64,000 nt of DNA from Anaerolineae bacterium (GCA_025055175.1 JANWYT010000002.1:186001-250000); one strand, 5' to 3'; numbered from the stretch's first letter, positions 37,026 to 46,587 are shown. The notes: a model not told the origin generated them from the sequence alone. Translations and numbers: made by a program.

Positions 37026-38354
37026 ATGTTTCGTGCGGTTGATGTTATTCTGAAAAAACGAGATGGACAAGAGCTAACGAATGGAGAAATTTTCACCTTC
37101 ATTCAGAAGTTTACGGTCGGGGATATTCCCGACTACCAAGCGGCGGCGCTGGCTATGGCCATTTATTTCCGAGGTATGACGCGCCGCGAAATTGTGGCGC
37201 TGACGCGAGCAATGGCCGAGAGCGGCCATGTGCTGGATTTGTCCGATATCGCCGATTACGCAGTGGACAAACACTCATCAGGCGGGGTAGGAGACAAGAC
37301 GACGCTGGTTGTGCTGCCGTTGGTAGCCGCGTGTGGTGTCACTGTGGCCAAGATGAGCGGACGTGGGCTGGGCTTCAGTGGCGGCACACTGGACAAGCTG
37401 GAAGCCATTCGCGGCTATCGAGTCGACCTGAGCGAGGCCGAGTTTCGTCAGCAAGCGCGCGAGATTGGTCTTGTGCTGTGCGGGCAGACGAGCGAGCTTG
37501 CGCCAGCCGATGGTAAGCTCTATGCCTTGCGCGATGTGACCGCCACAGTCGACAGCATTCCGCTAATTGCGGCCAGCATCATGAGCAAGAAGCTAGCAGC
37601 AGGCGCGCGCGGGATTGTGTTGGACGTGAAGTACGGCAGCGGCGCTTTCATGAAGACGTTAGACGCAGCTCGCGAATTGGCTCAGGTGATGGTGCAAATT
37701 GGGGTAGACGATGGGCGTGACATGATCGCTCTACTCTCCAACATGAACCAGCCCCTAGGCTGTATGGTAGGAAATGCGCTGGAGGTACGTGAAGCCATAG
37801 AAACTCTGCGCGGAGATGGCCCGCAAGATTTGAGACTGCACTGCATAGAGACAGCAGCGTACATGCTGGCCCTGGCGGGGCGCGGGCAGCGTTGGACAGA
37901 TCACACGGAGAACTGCGCGCTGATCGAAGCGAAGCTGATGGATGGTAGTGGCTTAGCAACCTTGCGTCGCTTGGTGCAAGCTCAGGGCGGCGATGTAGCC
38001 ATGATCGACAATCCCGATCTACTGCCGTGCGCGGCTCATCGGGTAGAGGTACTAGCTGAGGATCAGGGCTACGCAGCCTTCGTCGATGCTGTTTTGGTGG
38101 CCAAAGCAGCGCTCATCCTGGGCGCAGGTCGCGAAAAGAAGGGCGATCCGATTGATCCTGCGGTGGGTGTAGAAGTGGCTGTCAAAGTCGGCGATCAGGT
38201 GCAGATGGGTCAGCGCCTTGCCGTCATCCACGCCAACAACCCTGCCCTGATTGACGAGGCACGATCGCTCATCCAACAGGCGGTGCGTCTCAGCCCAGAG
38301 CCAGTTGAGCCTATGCCGTTGTTCGCTGGCGTCATCGACGGGCGGAAGTCGTGA
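37026..38354 (+). CDS. Pyrimidine-nucleoside phosphorylase / thymidine phosphorylase
   Basis: 442 aa; start at 37026 chosen because GGAG precedes it and homologues begin with this VDVILKKRDG segment. The signature KHSSGGVGDKTTLVVLPLVAACG and MSGRGLGFSGGTLDKLEA are diagnostic of the family that cleaves thymidine or uridine with phosphate. The domain order is alpha helical 1-65, phosphate-binding alpha/beta about 66-330, and a C-terminal domain with VKVGDQVQMGQRLAVIHAN that resembles a biotinyl-like fold. Whether it is deoA or pdp cannot be settled by eye. Its last 23 bases overlap the convergent lipoprotein gene. Confidence 0.95.
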   Translation: MFRAVDVILKKRDGQELTNGEIFTFIQKFTVGDIPDYQAAALAMAIYFRGMTRREIVALTRAMAESGHVLDLSDIADYAVDKHSSGGVGDKTTLVVLPLVAACGVTVAKMSGRGLGFSGGTLDKLEAIRGYRVDLSEAEFRQQAREIGLVLCGQTSELAPADGKLYALRDVTATVDSIPLIAASIMSKKLAAGARGIVLDVKYGSGAFMKTLDAARELAQVMVQIGVDDGRDMIALLSNMNQPLGCMVGNALEVREAIETLRGDGPQDLRLHCIETAAYMLALAGRGQRWTDHTENCALIEAKLMDGSGLATLRRLVQAQGGDVAMIDNPDLLPCAAHRVEVLAEDQGYAAFVDAVLVAKAALILGAGREKKGDPIDPAVGVEVAVKVGDQVQMGQRLAVIHANNPALIDEARSLIQQAVRLSPEPVEPMPLFAGVIDGRKS

Positions 38355-38805
38355 CCGAGAGAGCAGCGCGATAGCTGGCCAGAGCCAAAGCATTGGGCGT
38401 CGGGGCGTATCGGGCGCTGGCTAGGTAGCGCTGACGAAAGGCTTCATCAGGCAAAGTAGACGGCTGTACGCTGGTGAATGGTTGCTTTAGCTGTACTTTG
38501 ACCAGTGGATCGTTGGCCAGCTCTCCTACCAGCAGCACGTGGACGACGCTTTGATCCAGAGCCAGAGCAGCAGCGCGCTGCTCAGCGCTCTCCAGCGTGC
38601 CGCCATCATCCAGAGCCAGTAGGTGATACTCCGTGCCTGAGTCGGCTAGGGCCAAACGTACCGCGTAGAGCGCTTCATAACCTTGCCGACGATGACGACC
38701 CTCAAAAGGACCTAGCAGACCGATGGAGAGGATGGGCGGCGTGCTGGTGCAGCCTGTGAGCAAGGCGAGCAACAGGCTAACAGCCGCTAGCCAGATGTTC
38801 TTCAT
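38332..38805 (-). CDS. Short lipoprotein resembling the N-terminal half of a periplasmic-binding protein
   Basis: 157 aa from an ATG at 38805. Lipobox LLTGC ends at about residue 19. The mature part begins ILSIGLLGPFEGRHRRQGYEALYAVRLALA, as in amino-acid-receptor-type binding proteins, and continues through the first Rossmann strands (LLALDDGGT, VLLVGE). The family is normally 350-400 aa, so the second lobe is missing. No continuation exists downstream because the pyrimidine phosphorylase gene overlaps its end. It may be decayed or a reduced lobe-only protein. It overlaps the mltG 3' end by 29 bases and should be co-transcribed. Confidence 0.65.
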   Translation of the reverse strand: MKNIWLAAVSLLLALLTGCTSTPPILSIGLLGPFEGRHRRQGYEALYAVRLALADSGTEYHLLALDDGGTLESAEQRAAALALDQSVVHVLLVGELANDPLVKVQLKQPFTSVQPSTLPDEAFRQRYLASARYAPTPNALALASYRAALSVTTSARR

Positions 38806-39931
38806 ACGTCGTGGAGAAATTGTGCAAGTTAGAGCCATCGCAGCGCGCTCGGAAGTAGTAGTAGGCGGATTCGGCGGGGTAGAGGGCGGCCCGCAGCGCC
38901 GACAAGCTAGGATTGGCGATAGGGCCAGGCGGCAGGCCCTGGACGCGATAGGTGTTGTATGGCGAGGCGACGCTTTGATAATCCGCCTGGGTGATGCGCG
39001 GCCACCAGCTACCGCGCGCGCCGTTCAGACCATATTGCACAGTAGGATCGGCTTGGAGCATCATGCCGATGGCGAGGCGGTTGCGATAGACGCTGGCGAT
39101 CATGGAATGTTCTCGGTCATGGACGGCTTCGCGCTGGATGATGGAAGCTAGTGTTGCGACATCGCGTAATGTGAGGCCCTGCGCTTGGGCATCAGCGCGC
39201 ATTTGCGGCACGGTGGCGCTGATGAAGGCATTGAGTAGCGTGTCGCGCAACTCTTCGGCGCTGATATCTGGCGGCAGGACGTAGGTCTCTGGGAATAAGA
39301 AACCCTCTAGGGAAGCTCCCTGAGGCAAGCCGACCAGCTCAGCGAAGTTGGGATCGACGGGCGCGCCAGCGCTCACCAAAGCTAGGAACTGCGCGCCGTT
39401 GAAGGCGAACAAGCGGCTGCGGTCGATAGCAGCAGCAACTTCCTCAATGCGCCAGCCGGGCAGCACCGTGAAGGTGATGTTGCTGCTGCGCGAGTCGGTG
39501 AGGGCCAAAGCAATCTGGCGCAAGCTTTGCGTCTGCCTGAGAAAATAAATGCCGGCTTCCAGCTCTACGTCCAGTCCCTCCAGGCGAAGGTAGTTGGTGA
39601 ACAGGATGGGATCAGCGATCAAGCCGTTCTCGACCAGGCGACGTGCAATCAAGGCAGGGGGATCACCGGGGGCGATAGTGAAGCGGATTGGCGTATCATC
39701 TGTGCCGATAGGCTGATCCAATTCTGCTTGACGGTTGCTGAGCGCCAAGCGCAGTACAGCACGCTGGACGAAATCGACGGGCCTTCCACCAGAGAGAATG
39801 AGCAAGAACACCAGGGCGACGCCACCCAAGAAAACAGCGATCACCAGAGACAAGCTGAGGGCTTTCAGATAACGGGCCACATCGTCCTCGCAACCTAAAC
39901 CATCGATGCTGAGCTGTTCATGATACGCCAT
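38777..39931 (-). CDS. mltG: Endolytic transglycosylase MltG
   Basis: 384 aa. One TM near residues 25-50, a LysM-like subdomain about 70-150 (FTIAPGDPPALIARRLVENGLI), and the YceG/MltG catalytic core 170-375 with the catalytic Glu in LASIIQREAVHDREHSMIAS and then YRNRLAIGMMLQADPTVQYG. MltG cuts nascent peptidoglycan strands and sets their length. The ATG touches the ruvX stop (TGAATG); mltG and ruvX are common neighbours in bacteria. The C-terminus ends in an unusual SGC. Confidence 0.93.
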   Translation of the reverse strand: MAYHEQLSIDGLGCEDDVARYLKALSLSLVIAVFLGGVALVFLLILSGGRPVDFVQRAVLRLALSNRQAELDQPIGTDDTPIRFTIAPGDPPALIARRLVENGLIADPILFTNYLRLEGLDVELEAGIYFLRQTQSLRQIALALTDSRSSNITFTVLPGWRIEEVAAAIDRSRLFAFNGAQFLALVSAGAPVDPNFAELVGLPQGASLEGFLFPETYVLPPDISAEELRDTLLNAFISATVPQMRADAQAQGLTLRDVATLASIIQREAVHDREHSMIASVYRNRLAIGMMLQADPTVQYGLNGARGSWWPRITQADYQSVASPYNTYRVQGLPPGPIANPSLSALRAALYPAESAYYYFRARCDGSNLHNFSTTYEEHLASGC

Positions 39932-40393
39932 TCATAGCGTCGGCGGCGCGCCGCGTAGGGGAAACGTCGCCAACCCGTCGCGCAGGGCGTCTAGGTAGCT
40001 TTGCAGGATCAAGCGCGCCGCTAGGTCGTCGATAGGCGCCTGAGCAGGGCGACGCAGATAGCGCGCCAGTTGCTTGGCGTCTTCACTAGTCAGTTGCTCA
40101 TCCCATTCGATGATGGGCAGGGCTGTGGTCTCTGCCAGGCGGCTGATCCACAGACGTACTGTGTCGGCTTGGGCGTGGACGCCTGATGGGGTATCGTGGT
40201 GAGGCACACCGACGACGAAGGCGCGCGCTTCGTGTTCTCGTGCCAGGGCGTTCAAACGGGCAAAGTCTTCCTGTTTCGATTGGCGCGCGATAATGCATAA
40301 TTCGCGGGCCACCAGGCCGCTAGGATCGCTGAGCGCGACGCCAATGCGTCTAATCCCGTGATCTAGGCCCAGCAAACGCAAGTTACCGCTCAT
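39932..40393 (-). CDS. ruvX: Holliday-junction resolvase-like protein RuvX (YqgF)
   Basis: 153 aa RNase H-like nuclease. The LGLDHGIRRIGVALSDPSGL motif at residues 7-26 carries the first catalytic Asp, and IIEWDEQLTSEDAKQL carries the second acidic residue. YqgF/RuvX is linked to 16S rRNA 5'-end processing in E. coli and to resolvase activity elsewhere. The start overlaps the J-like gene's stop as ATGA, and mltG follows immediately, so all are in one transcript. Confidence 0.93.
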   Translation of the reverse strand: MSGNLRLLGLDHGIRRIGVALSDPSGLVARELCIIARQSKQEDFARLNALAREHEARAFVVGVPHHDTPSGVHAQADTVRLWISRLAETTALPIIEWDEQLTSEDAKQLARYLRRPAQAPIDDLAARLILQSYLDALRDGLATFPLRGAPPTL

Positions 40394-41946
40394 GATTGCT
40401 CCTGCACGTTCACTTGAATGCGGAGGGGCAGCAGGGGCATGTGCGTCATCCAGGGAGGATTGATGATGATTTGTGGAGCGACGTCGGCGGCCAGATTGGC
40501 GTTTTGGACGATGATTAACCCCGCGTCGCTCAAAGGCCGTCCTGCCAAGCTATCGCGCAGACGTTCGACGTTGATCTCCCCGACGGCCAGGGCTTGCCCG
40601 CTGGCGCTGAAGGTAGCTTGGCCCTGAGGATCGACAGCGCTCACAGGCCCACGCTCATAAGTGAAGGTGTCAGCGCGCAGAGCCAGGCTGGGCGGCTTTT
40701 GGGCCGAGAGCTGGGCGAAGACGATTTGGCGTGCAAAGCGATCATCGATCATCAGCGCTTCGATGACGGCGCGCATGTCTAGCGTCAAGCTCTCGCTCAG
40801 ATCGCCGACGTTGTGGCTGTAAGTCGTCCAATCGCTGCGTTCTTCCACAATACGAATCGTCTCGATGATGAGGAGTTGGGAAGGATTGAGGCTGGCGCGC
40901 ATTTCATCATAAGCCAGAGCTTGGAGCTGAGCGCGCACAATCGCTAGCAGTCGCTCGCGATCGGCTTGCGTCACGCTGGCGAAGCTGCGCGTCTCACCGC
41001 CGGTGGTGGGGGTGAGATTGATGACGCTGGCGAGGGCATCCAGCGGGCCAACGATGGTGTTAATCATGCCAGCGCCTACGTTGCCAACGCTGCCAGAAGA
41101 AGCAGGCATAGCTTCAATGCCGACTTCGACCTGTTGACCAATGCCAGCAGGCAAAGTAGCGGATGAAATCGTCTTGAACAGGATGGGCGTACCAGCGCTG
41201 GTGGACAAGCTGGTGTTGGCGGGAATTTCGATGGTCTGATCGGTCTTGTTGCTGAAGACGACAACGCCGATGGCTAGCAGATCGCCTAAGGCCTGGCGGC
41301 CCGTCGTAGGAATTGTGCCGCTCGTCTGGACAGTGGCGCGCAATCGCGAAGCAGGGATGAGTCGGTCTTCTACGTTTACCTCAGCCTGGTTGACGTCGGC
41401 GGTGATGGTTGTTTGAACACTCATCGCCTGGCGCGCCAGAGTCAGGGTGATACTGGCGCTGGGCATGATGACATAAGCAATCGTCAGCACCGCCGCCATA
41501 ACCAAGATCAACAGCACAGCGCGCTCGACGAACAAACGCAGGACGGAAGGACTGCCCTGGTTGGCGCGGACACGACTGGCCACGTCCATTAGGGCTTCTG
41601 GTTCTGGCTCGTCTTCTGGCTTGTGATAGCGCATAGTGAAGACGCGAGTCCGTCCACGCCGCCAGCGCTTACGCTCGCTGTCGCCTATGGTCTCAAAGGC
41701 GCTGATCCCCAGTTCATCGGCGTGCTGGACGACCTGAGGATCATGAGTGACTATAGCGAGTTGGACGGCGCGGCGTCGTGCTTCGCGCTGCACCAGCACC
41801 AAGTCTAGTTTACGGGTGAGGGCTGTGCCGACCTCTGGCCAGATGAGCAGGACGCGCTTGCCTCGGATGAAAGACAGACGATCGCGGACGCTGTTCACGT
41901 CCTCGCCTGCCGCGAGCTGGAGATATTCGGCGCGTCGGCTCATCAT
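40390..41946 (-). CDS. Baseplate J/gp47-like membrane protein, function unknown
   Basis: 518 aa. The first 145 residues are basic and contain LLIWPEVGTALTRKLDL and IVTHDPQVVQHA; a TM helix lies at about 147-168 (LLILVMAAVLTIAYVIMP); the remaining 350 aa include SASITLTLA at about 170 and the stretch IPANTSLST...NVGAGMIN that resembles the baseplate J family of phage and type VI tail proteins. The topology implies a large outer domain. No other tail genes are present, so a cell-envelope role is more likely than a phage one. The stop overlaps the ruvX start by four bases. Confidence 0.65.
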   Translation of the reverse strand: MMSRRAEYLQLAAGEDVNSVRDRLSFIRGKRVLLIWPEVGTALTRKLDLVLVQREARRRAVQLAIVTHDPQVVQHADELGISAFETIGDSERKRWRRGRTRVFTMRYHKPEDEPEPEALMDVASRVRANQGSPSVLRLFVERAVLLILVMAAVLTIAYVIMPSASITLTLARQAMSVQTTITADVNQAEVNVEDRLIPASRLRATVQTSGTIPTTGRQALGDLLAIGVVVFSNKTDQTIEIPANTSLSTSAGTPILFKTISSATLPAGIGQQVEVGIEAMPASSGSVGNVGAGMINTIVGPLDALASVINLTPTTGGETRSFASVTQADRERLLAIVRAQLQALAYDEMRASLNPSQLLIIETIRIVEERSDWTTYSHNVGDLSESLTLDMRAVIEALMIDDRFARQIVFAQLSAQKPPSLALRADTFTYERGPVSAVDPQGQATFSASGQALAVGEINVERLRDSLAGRPLSDAGLIIVQNANLAADVAPQIIINPPWMTHMPLLPLRIQVNVQEQS

Positions 41947-41979
41947 CGTGCTTGTGCGAATTTCCGTCAGGACGCCACG

Positions 41980-44667
41980 CTAAGCCAGCAGTTCACGGGC
42001 CTTCTTGAGCGCTTCGGGCAACCTAGCGGGGTCTTTGCCACCGGCCTGAGCCAAGTTGGGGCGTCCGCCACCGCCGCCGCCGATGATAGCGGCTAGCGGT
42101 TTGATGAGTTCACCAGCTTTCAGGCCGCTCTTCACCAGATCATCAGTCAGACCCACCAGCAAGCTAGGCTTGCCTTCGCTGTTGCTGCCCAGGATGATGA
42201 CGCCGCTGGTCTTCACCTTGTCGCGAAACCAATCGGCCATCTCGCGCAGTGCGTCAGCTGAGACGTTGTCCACTTGAGCGATGAGCGCCGATTTACCGCC
42301 AATATCGCTCATGCTAGTCATCAACTCATCGAAGGTCGTCTTTGCCAGCCGCGTTTGGAGCTGGCTGATGGTCTTGCGCGCAGCAGCTAGGTCGTTTTGC
42401 AGCGCTTCTAAGCGGGCTATGATCTGGTCGGGTGTAGCTTGCAGACGTTCGCCAATGCTCTGGAGCAGGCTCAGGCGCTCCTGGATGTAGTCTAGGGCTG
42501 CTTGGCCGGCTAGCGCTTCCACGCGGCGAATACCAGCGCTCACCGCCCCCTCGGAGGTGAAGACGAAGGCGCCAATTTCGGCAGTATTGGGGACGTGGAC
42601 ACCGCCACACAGCTCATAGCTGTAGCGATGGCCATTTTTTTCGATGATGATGGTGCGCACGGTCTCTCCGTATTTCTCGCCGAACAGGGCCATCGCACCT
42701 TCTTTGCGAGCTTGATCTAGTGACTTGGTTTCGCTGCGCACGGGATAGTCAGCCAAGATGACGCGGTTAATTTCTTGCTCAATGGCTCGGAGTTGGCTAG
42801 GTGTCACCTTGTCGTTGTAGGAGAAATCGAAGCGCAGGCGATCTGGCGCTACCAGCGAGCCGCGCTGTTGGACGCCTGTGCCGAGATGGTTGCGCAGCGC
42901 AGCATGTAGTAGGTGGGTACCGCTATGATGACGGGTAATGGCCGCGCGGCGTTCTAGGTCAACCTCAGCGCTGACAGGCCCAAGAGCGGGACTGCCTTCC
43001 ACTACTTCGCCGACGTGGACGATCAAGCCCACGACAGGCTTCTTCATGTCTTCGACTTCAATCGTCCAGTCTGTACCGCGTAGCAGGCCCGTGTCGCTGA
43101 CCTGGCCGCCGGCTTCGACGTAAAACTGCGTCTGATCCAAGATGACTTCCACTTTGTCACCAACGATGGGCCGCTCGATGCGCTGGCCATCGCGCAGGAA
43201 AGCTAGCGCTTGAGCCTGAATCGGGCCTGAGGTATAGGGGTCGTAGCGCACGCCGTCTGACCCAAGCAGACCCTGACCTTGCAGGTCGTGTAGAATGGAG
43301 CTGTAGAACTCTCCGCTCTCCATCGTCCCCATAGCCTGACCTGCGCCGCTCACCAGTGAATGGGCTTCTTCGGCCTGATGGAAAGCAGCCATGTCAACGG
43401 TATATCCGCGTTCTTCGGCGATGTCTTTGGTGACTTGGATGGGCAGGCCCAGGGTAGCTTTGAGATAGAAGGCCTGCTCGCCGCTGATCGTGCCACCTGG
43501 GGGTAGCGCGTCCATCATCGCCTCCAGCTCGGCGACGCCGCGCTCCAGAGTGCGCAAGAAGCGTTCTTCTTCCAGGGTGATGGCGCGCTGGATGGCAGCA
43601 GAGCGCTCTTGTAGCTCGGTGTAATGTCCGCCCATCTGTTCGATCACGGTCTGCGCCACCTGGCTCAGGAACGGCTCGTGGAAGCCAATCTTGCGACCAA
43701 AGCGCGCAGCGCGGCGGATGACCAGGCGACAGACAGCGTCGCGTCCCTTGGCGCCAGGCAGAACACCGTCAGCGATCAGGAAGACAGCTGCGCGGATATG
43801 ATCGGCGATGACGCGGTAGGCCACGTAGTTGGCCTTGACTTCTTCGTCTGTCTGACCACTGAGGCGCTGAGTCGTGGCGATGATGGGCAGAAATAAGTCG
43901 GTGTCGTAGTTGGCTTCTACGCCCTGGATGATGCTCACAATGCGTTCTAAGCCCATGCCTGTGTCAACGCTGGGAGCAGGCAGTGGAACGTCGTATGCGC
44001 CGCTGTGGATAGGATCAGGTTGAGTGCGGTTGAACTGCATGAAGACCAGATTCCAGAATTCCAGCATGCGGTCTTCGTCGGCCAACAGCGAGGGGACGAT
44101 TTGATCCTCGCCCTGCTCAGGATGTTTGTCCCAGAAGATTTCGCTGCATGGGCCGCACGGGCCAGTCTCGCCCATCTGCCAGAAGTTGCTCTTTGGCCCC
44201 AAGCGCGCAATGCGCGTGGCAGGCAGGCCAATGTCTTCATGCCAGATACGATAGGCGTCGTCGTCCTTCTCGTAGACGCTGACCGCTAGGCGCTCTTCAG
44301 GCATTTCTAGGACTTCGGTGATGAACTTCCAGGCATAATGAATAGCGTCGCGCTTGAAATAATCGCCAAAACTGAAGTTGCCTAGCATTTCAAAGAAGGT
44401 GTGGTGGCGTGGGGAAGGGCCGACATTCTCCAGGTCATTATGTTTGCCAGAGACGCGCATGGACTTCTGAGCAGTGGTCGCGCGCTTATAATCGCGCTTA
44501 TCCAGCCCCAGGAAAACATCTTTGAACTGTACCATGCCGCTGTTAGTGAACAAAAGGGTGGGGTCATTGGCAGGCACAAGCGACGATGAAGCGACGTGAC
44601 GATGGCCCAAGCCGATGAAGAAATCCAGGAACGCCTGGCGGACTTCGGCGCTGGTCATTGATTTCAT
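41980..44667 (-). CDS. alaS: Alanine--tRNA ligase
   Basis: 895 aa class II synthetase. Catalytic core 1-240 with motif 1 FLDFFIGLGH, motif 2 RHHTFFEMLGNFSFGD and motif 3 TGMGLERI; tRNA-recognition domain to about 450; editing domain 550-700 with HHSGTHLLHAALR and CGGVHVPNT as zinc/editing ligands; C-terminal coiled-coil and Gly-rich DHHA1 domain with GGGGGGRPNLAQAGG near 860-875. AAGGA precedes the ATG at 44667. The J-like/ruvX/mltG genes follow on the same strand, an alaS-ruvX-mltG arrangement often seen in bacteria. Divergent from tyrS. Confidence 0.97.
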   Translation of the reverse strand: MKSMTSAEVRQAFLDFFIGLGHRHVASSSLVPANDPTLLFTNSGMVQFKDVFLGLDKRDYKRATTAQKSMRVSGKHNDLENVGPSPRHHTFFEMLGNFSFGDYFKRDAIHYAWKFITEVLEMPEERLAVSVYEKDDDAYRIWHEDIGLPATRIARLGPKSNFWQMGETGPCGPCSEIFWDKHPEQGEDQIVPSLLADEDRMLEFWNLVFMQFNRTQPDPIHSGAYDVPLPAPSVDTGMGLERIVSIIQGVEANYDTDLFLPIIATTQRLSGQTDEEVKANYVAYRVIADHIRAAVFLIADGVLPGAKGRDAVCRLVIRRAARFGRKIGFHEPFLSQVAQTVIEQMGGHYTELQERSAAIQRAITLEEERFLRTLERGVAELEAMMDALPPGGTISGEQAFYLKATLGLPIQVTKDIAEERGYTVDMAAFHQAEEAHSLVSGAGQAMGTMESGEFYSSILHDLQGQGLLGSDGVRYDPYTSGPIQAQALAFLRDGQRIERPIVGDKVEVILDQTQFYVEAGGQVSDTGLLRGTDWTIEVEDMKKPVVGLIVHVGEVVEGSPALGPVSAEVDLERRAAITRHHSGTHLLHAALRNHLGTGVQQRGSLVAPDRLRFDFSYNDKVTPSQLRAIEQEINRVILADYPVRSETKSLDQARKEGAMALFGEKYGETVRTIIIEKNGHRYSYELCGGVHVPNTAEIGAFVFTSEGAVSAGIRRVEALAGQAALDYIQERLSLLQSIGERLQATPDQIIARLEALQNDLAAARKTISQLQTRLAKTTFDELMTSMSDIGGKSALIAQVDNVSADALREMADWFRDKVKTSGVIILGSNSEGKPSLLVGLTDDLVKSGLKAGELIKPLAAIIGGGGGGRPNLAQAGGKDPARLPEALKKARELLA

Positions 44668-44709
44668 AGAAAGCGAATCCTTGCCCTGGTGGAGACGAAG
44701 AACAGGCTG

Positions 44710-44738
44710 ATTATAGGCTCAAAGAGAGCGCGTGACTA
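44710..44738 (-). promoter_or_regulatory. Promoter for the alaS operon
   Basis: Minus-strand TAGTCA (44733-44738), a 17-base spacer and perfect TATAAT (44710-44715) lie about 45 bases before the alaS ATG. Confidence 0.55.
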
Positions 44739-44787
44739 TGGTACACTGGAACGCTCAAAGACTCATCGTAAGCTGAAGGTTATGCCT

Positions 44788-46032
44788 ATGCCAAGCTTAG
44801 AAGAACAATTAGACGTGCTGATGTCGGGGACTGAGTATGGCGACCCGCAAACCAAAGAGACCATGCGTCGCGAGCTGCGTGAACGCCTCATCGAATGTGA
44901 GCAGCAAGGGCGACCTCTGCGCGTTTACTGTGGCTATGATCCTCGTACTGCCGATCTGCACCTGGGCCATACGATCACCATGCGTAAATTGCGCCAGTTC
45001 CAGGACTTCGGCCACGACGTAACCTTTCTCGTAGGAACGTTCACCAGCCTGATTGGCGATCCTTCCGACAAGGACAAGGCGCGCAGCCAGCTCACCCGCG
45101 AAGAAGTCATGGAAAACGCGCGCACTTACGCGCAACAGGCCTTCAAAATCCTCGATCCTCAGCGTACGCGCGTGCGCTACAACGACGAATGGCTGTCACC
45201 ACTGGACTTTGCCGACATCATCCGCTTAGCCAGTAACTTCACAGTGCAGCAGTTCCTAGTGCGCGAGAACTTCGCCAAACGCATTGACGCGGGCCAGGCG
45301 ATCTACCTCCACGAGTTCTTCTATGCTCTTATGCAGGCCTACGATGCTGTCGCGCAAGAAGCCGACGTCCAGGTGGGTGGCCAGGATCAGCTGTTCAACA
45401 TCCTGGTAGCGGGTCGTAAGTTACAGCAAGGCCTGGGTCAAAAGCCACAGATCGCTATCATCATGGGCGAGAGTCTGCCTGGTACAGACGGCCATCAGAA
45501 GATGAGCAAGAGCCAGGGCAATCACATCCCTCTGTTGGCTGAACCCTGGGATATGTACGGCAAGGTGATGAGCATACCAGACACAGCTATGCCTGTTTAT
45601 CACAAGCTAATTCTGGGCTGGCAGCCTCCGCAGTTGAGTGAATTAGAGCGCGGCTTAGCCGATGGCACCATTCATCCTAACGAAGCCAAGATGAATTTGG
45701 CCCGCGAGATCGTGAGTATCTTCCATAGTCCACAAGATGCCGAAGCTGCGCAGAGGCGTTGGGACGAAGTCTTCCGCAGCGGTAGCCGCGACGCCATCCC
45801 CCAGGATATTCCTGAAGAAGTAATGAATGAAGATAAGAAAATTCTCGATATTTTGCGCGACCTGAAGATGGTAGCGAGCGGTAGCGAGGCCAAGCAGCTC
45901 ATGAAAGGCGGCGGCGTACGCCTCAATGGCCAGGTCATCAACGACCCGCAGATGGTTATTACTCGTAGCAGCCTGCCCCAGGTTTTGCAGGTGGGCAAGC
46001 GCAAGTATGTGCGTCTGCTGGCCTCGGACTAG
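44788..46032 (+). CDS. tyrS: Tyrosine--tRNA ligase
   Basis: 414 aa class I synthetase. Start at 44788 was chosen because AAGGT lies seven bases upstream, whereas it is only one base before the ATG at 44782. The HIGH-type motif is HLGHTITMRKL (about 55-65), with YCGYDPRTADLHLGH just before, and KMSKS in KMSKSQGNHIP (about 235-245); an S4 RNA-binding domain ends the protein (GGGVRLNGQVINDP). The long KMSKS-containing form matches the TyrZ/TyrS2 branch. A hairpin follows the stop. No T-box leader is recognised before it. Confidence 0.95.
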   Translation: MPSLEEQLDVLMSGTEYGDPQTKETMRRELRERLIECEQQGRPLRVYCGYDPRTADLHLGHTITMRKLRQFQDFGHDVTFLVGTFTSLIGDPSDKDKARSQLTREEVMENARTYAQQAFKILDPQRTRVRYNDEWLSPLDFADIIRLASNFTVQQFLVRENFAKRIDAGQAIYLHEFFYALMQAYDAVAQEADVQVGGQDQLFNILVAGRKLQQGLGQKPQIAIIMGESLPGTDGHQKMSKSQGNHIPLLAEPWDMYGKVMSIPDTAMPVYHKLILGWQPPQLSELERGLADGTIHPNEAKMNLAREIVSIFHSPQDAEAAQRRWDEVFRSGSRDAIPQDIPEEVMNEDKKILDILRDLKMVASGSEAKQLMKGGGVRLNGQVINDPQMVITRSSLPQVLQVGKRKYVRLLASD

Positions 46033-46045
46033 CTCAAATAAAGAA

Positions 46046-46080
46046 TTGAGGGCGCTGGTCTTGTGCCCTCAAGATTTTTA
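46046..46080. terminator. Terminator between tyrS and the cNMP-binding gene
   Basis: TTGAGGGC (46046-46053) and GCCCTCAA (46065-46072) form a perfect 8-bp stem with an 11-base loop, followed by GATTTTTAA. It lies 13 bases after the tyrS stop and just before the convergent stop at 46078, and is one of the few hairpins here with a clear T-run. Confidence 0.78.
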
Positions 46081-46563
46081 ACGCTTGTCCTGTGACCAGG
46101 TGATCTGTTCGCGCACTTGGAGATCGGTGTGGCGAATCTTCATGGCCAGATCGGCGGCCAGGTTGCGCATGAGCTTGTAGCCGAGCTGGGGATAGGTATC
46201 GCACAACAACATGAGCTTGTCGCGTGGGATAACGATGAGGTGAGTGTCGTGCAAAGAGCAGCGCGCGCTAGCAGAGCGTAGGCCTTCATCCACGAGCGAT
46301 ACTTCGCCGAAAGACTGCCCACGCCGCAGAGTGGCGATAGTGCGCGGTGCGTTGCTCTCATGGCCGATGAGGGCTGGATCGACGATGATCTCTACCTCAC
46401 CGTTGGCGATGATGTACATCTCATCACCAGGGGTGTTCTCCTCGAAGATGACATCACCGGCTTGATAGTGACGCTCAGTACAAATTGAGCCAATCAGTTC
46501 AAGCTGCGTGGGAGTCAACTCATCGAAGATGTCTGCCTGACGTAGAACGGGGACAACAGACAT
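46078..46563 (-). CDS. Cyclic-nucleotide-binding-domain protein without DNA-binding domain
   Basis: 161 aa. CNB domain 5-145: FDELTPTQLELIG, AGDVIFEENTPGDEMYIIANGEVEII and the phosphate-binding cassette region GQSFGEVSLVDEGLRSASARC. The canonical cassette is FGE(L/I)AL(x)nnPRxA/T; here it keeps FGE and R-SASAR, so binding of a cyclic nucleotide is possible but not certain. There is no helix-turn-helix, so it is not a Crp-type regulator by itself. Partner unknown. It has its own promoter and is convergent with tyrS. Confidence 0.85.
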   Translation of the reverse strand: MSVVPVLRQADIFDELTPTQLELIGSICTERHYQAGDVIFEENTPGDEMYIIANGEVEIIVDPALIGHESNAPRTIATLRRGQSFGEVSLVDEGLRSASARCSLHDTHLIVIPRDKLMLLCDTYPQLGYKLMRNLAADLAMKIRHTDLQVREQITWSQDKR

Positions 46564-46587
46564 CGAATGCTCCTATCTTTACTCAAC

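Noticed and set aside
40390..41946. Prophage or contractile injection system suggested by the baseplate-J-like protein
   Set aside because: It has an N-terminal basic domain and TM helix, and no other tail, sheath or spike genes are near.
44668..44787. T-box leader between alaS and tyrS
   Set aside because: No T-box motif or specifier stem is visible, and only promoter-like boxes are found.
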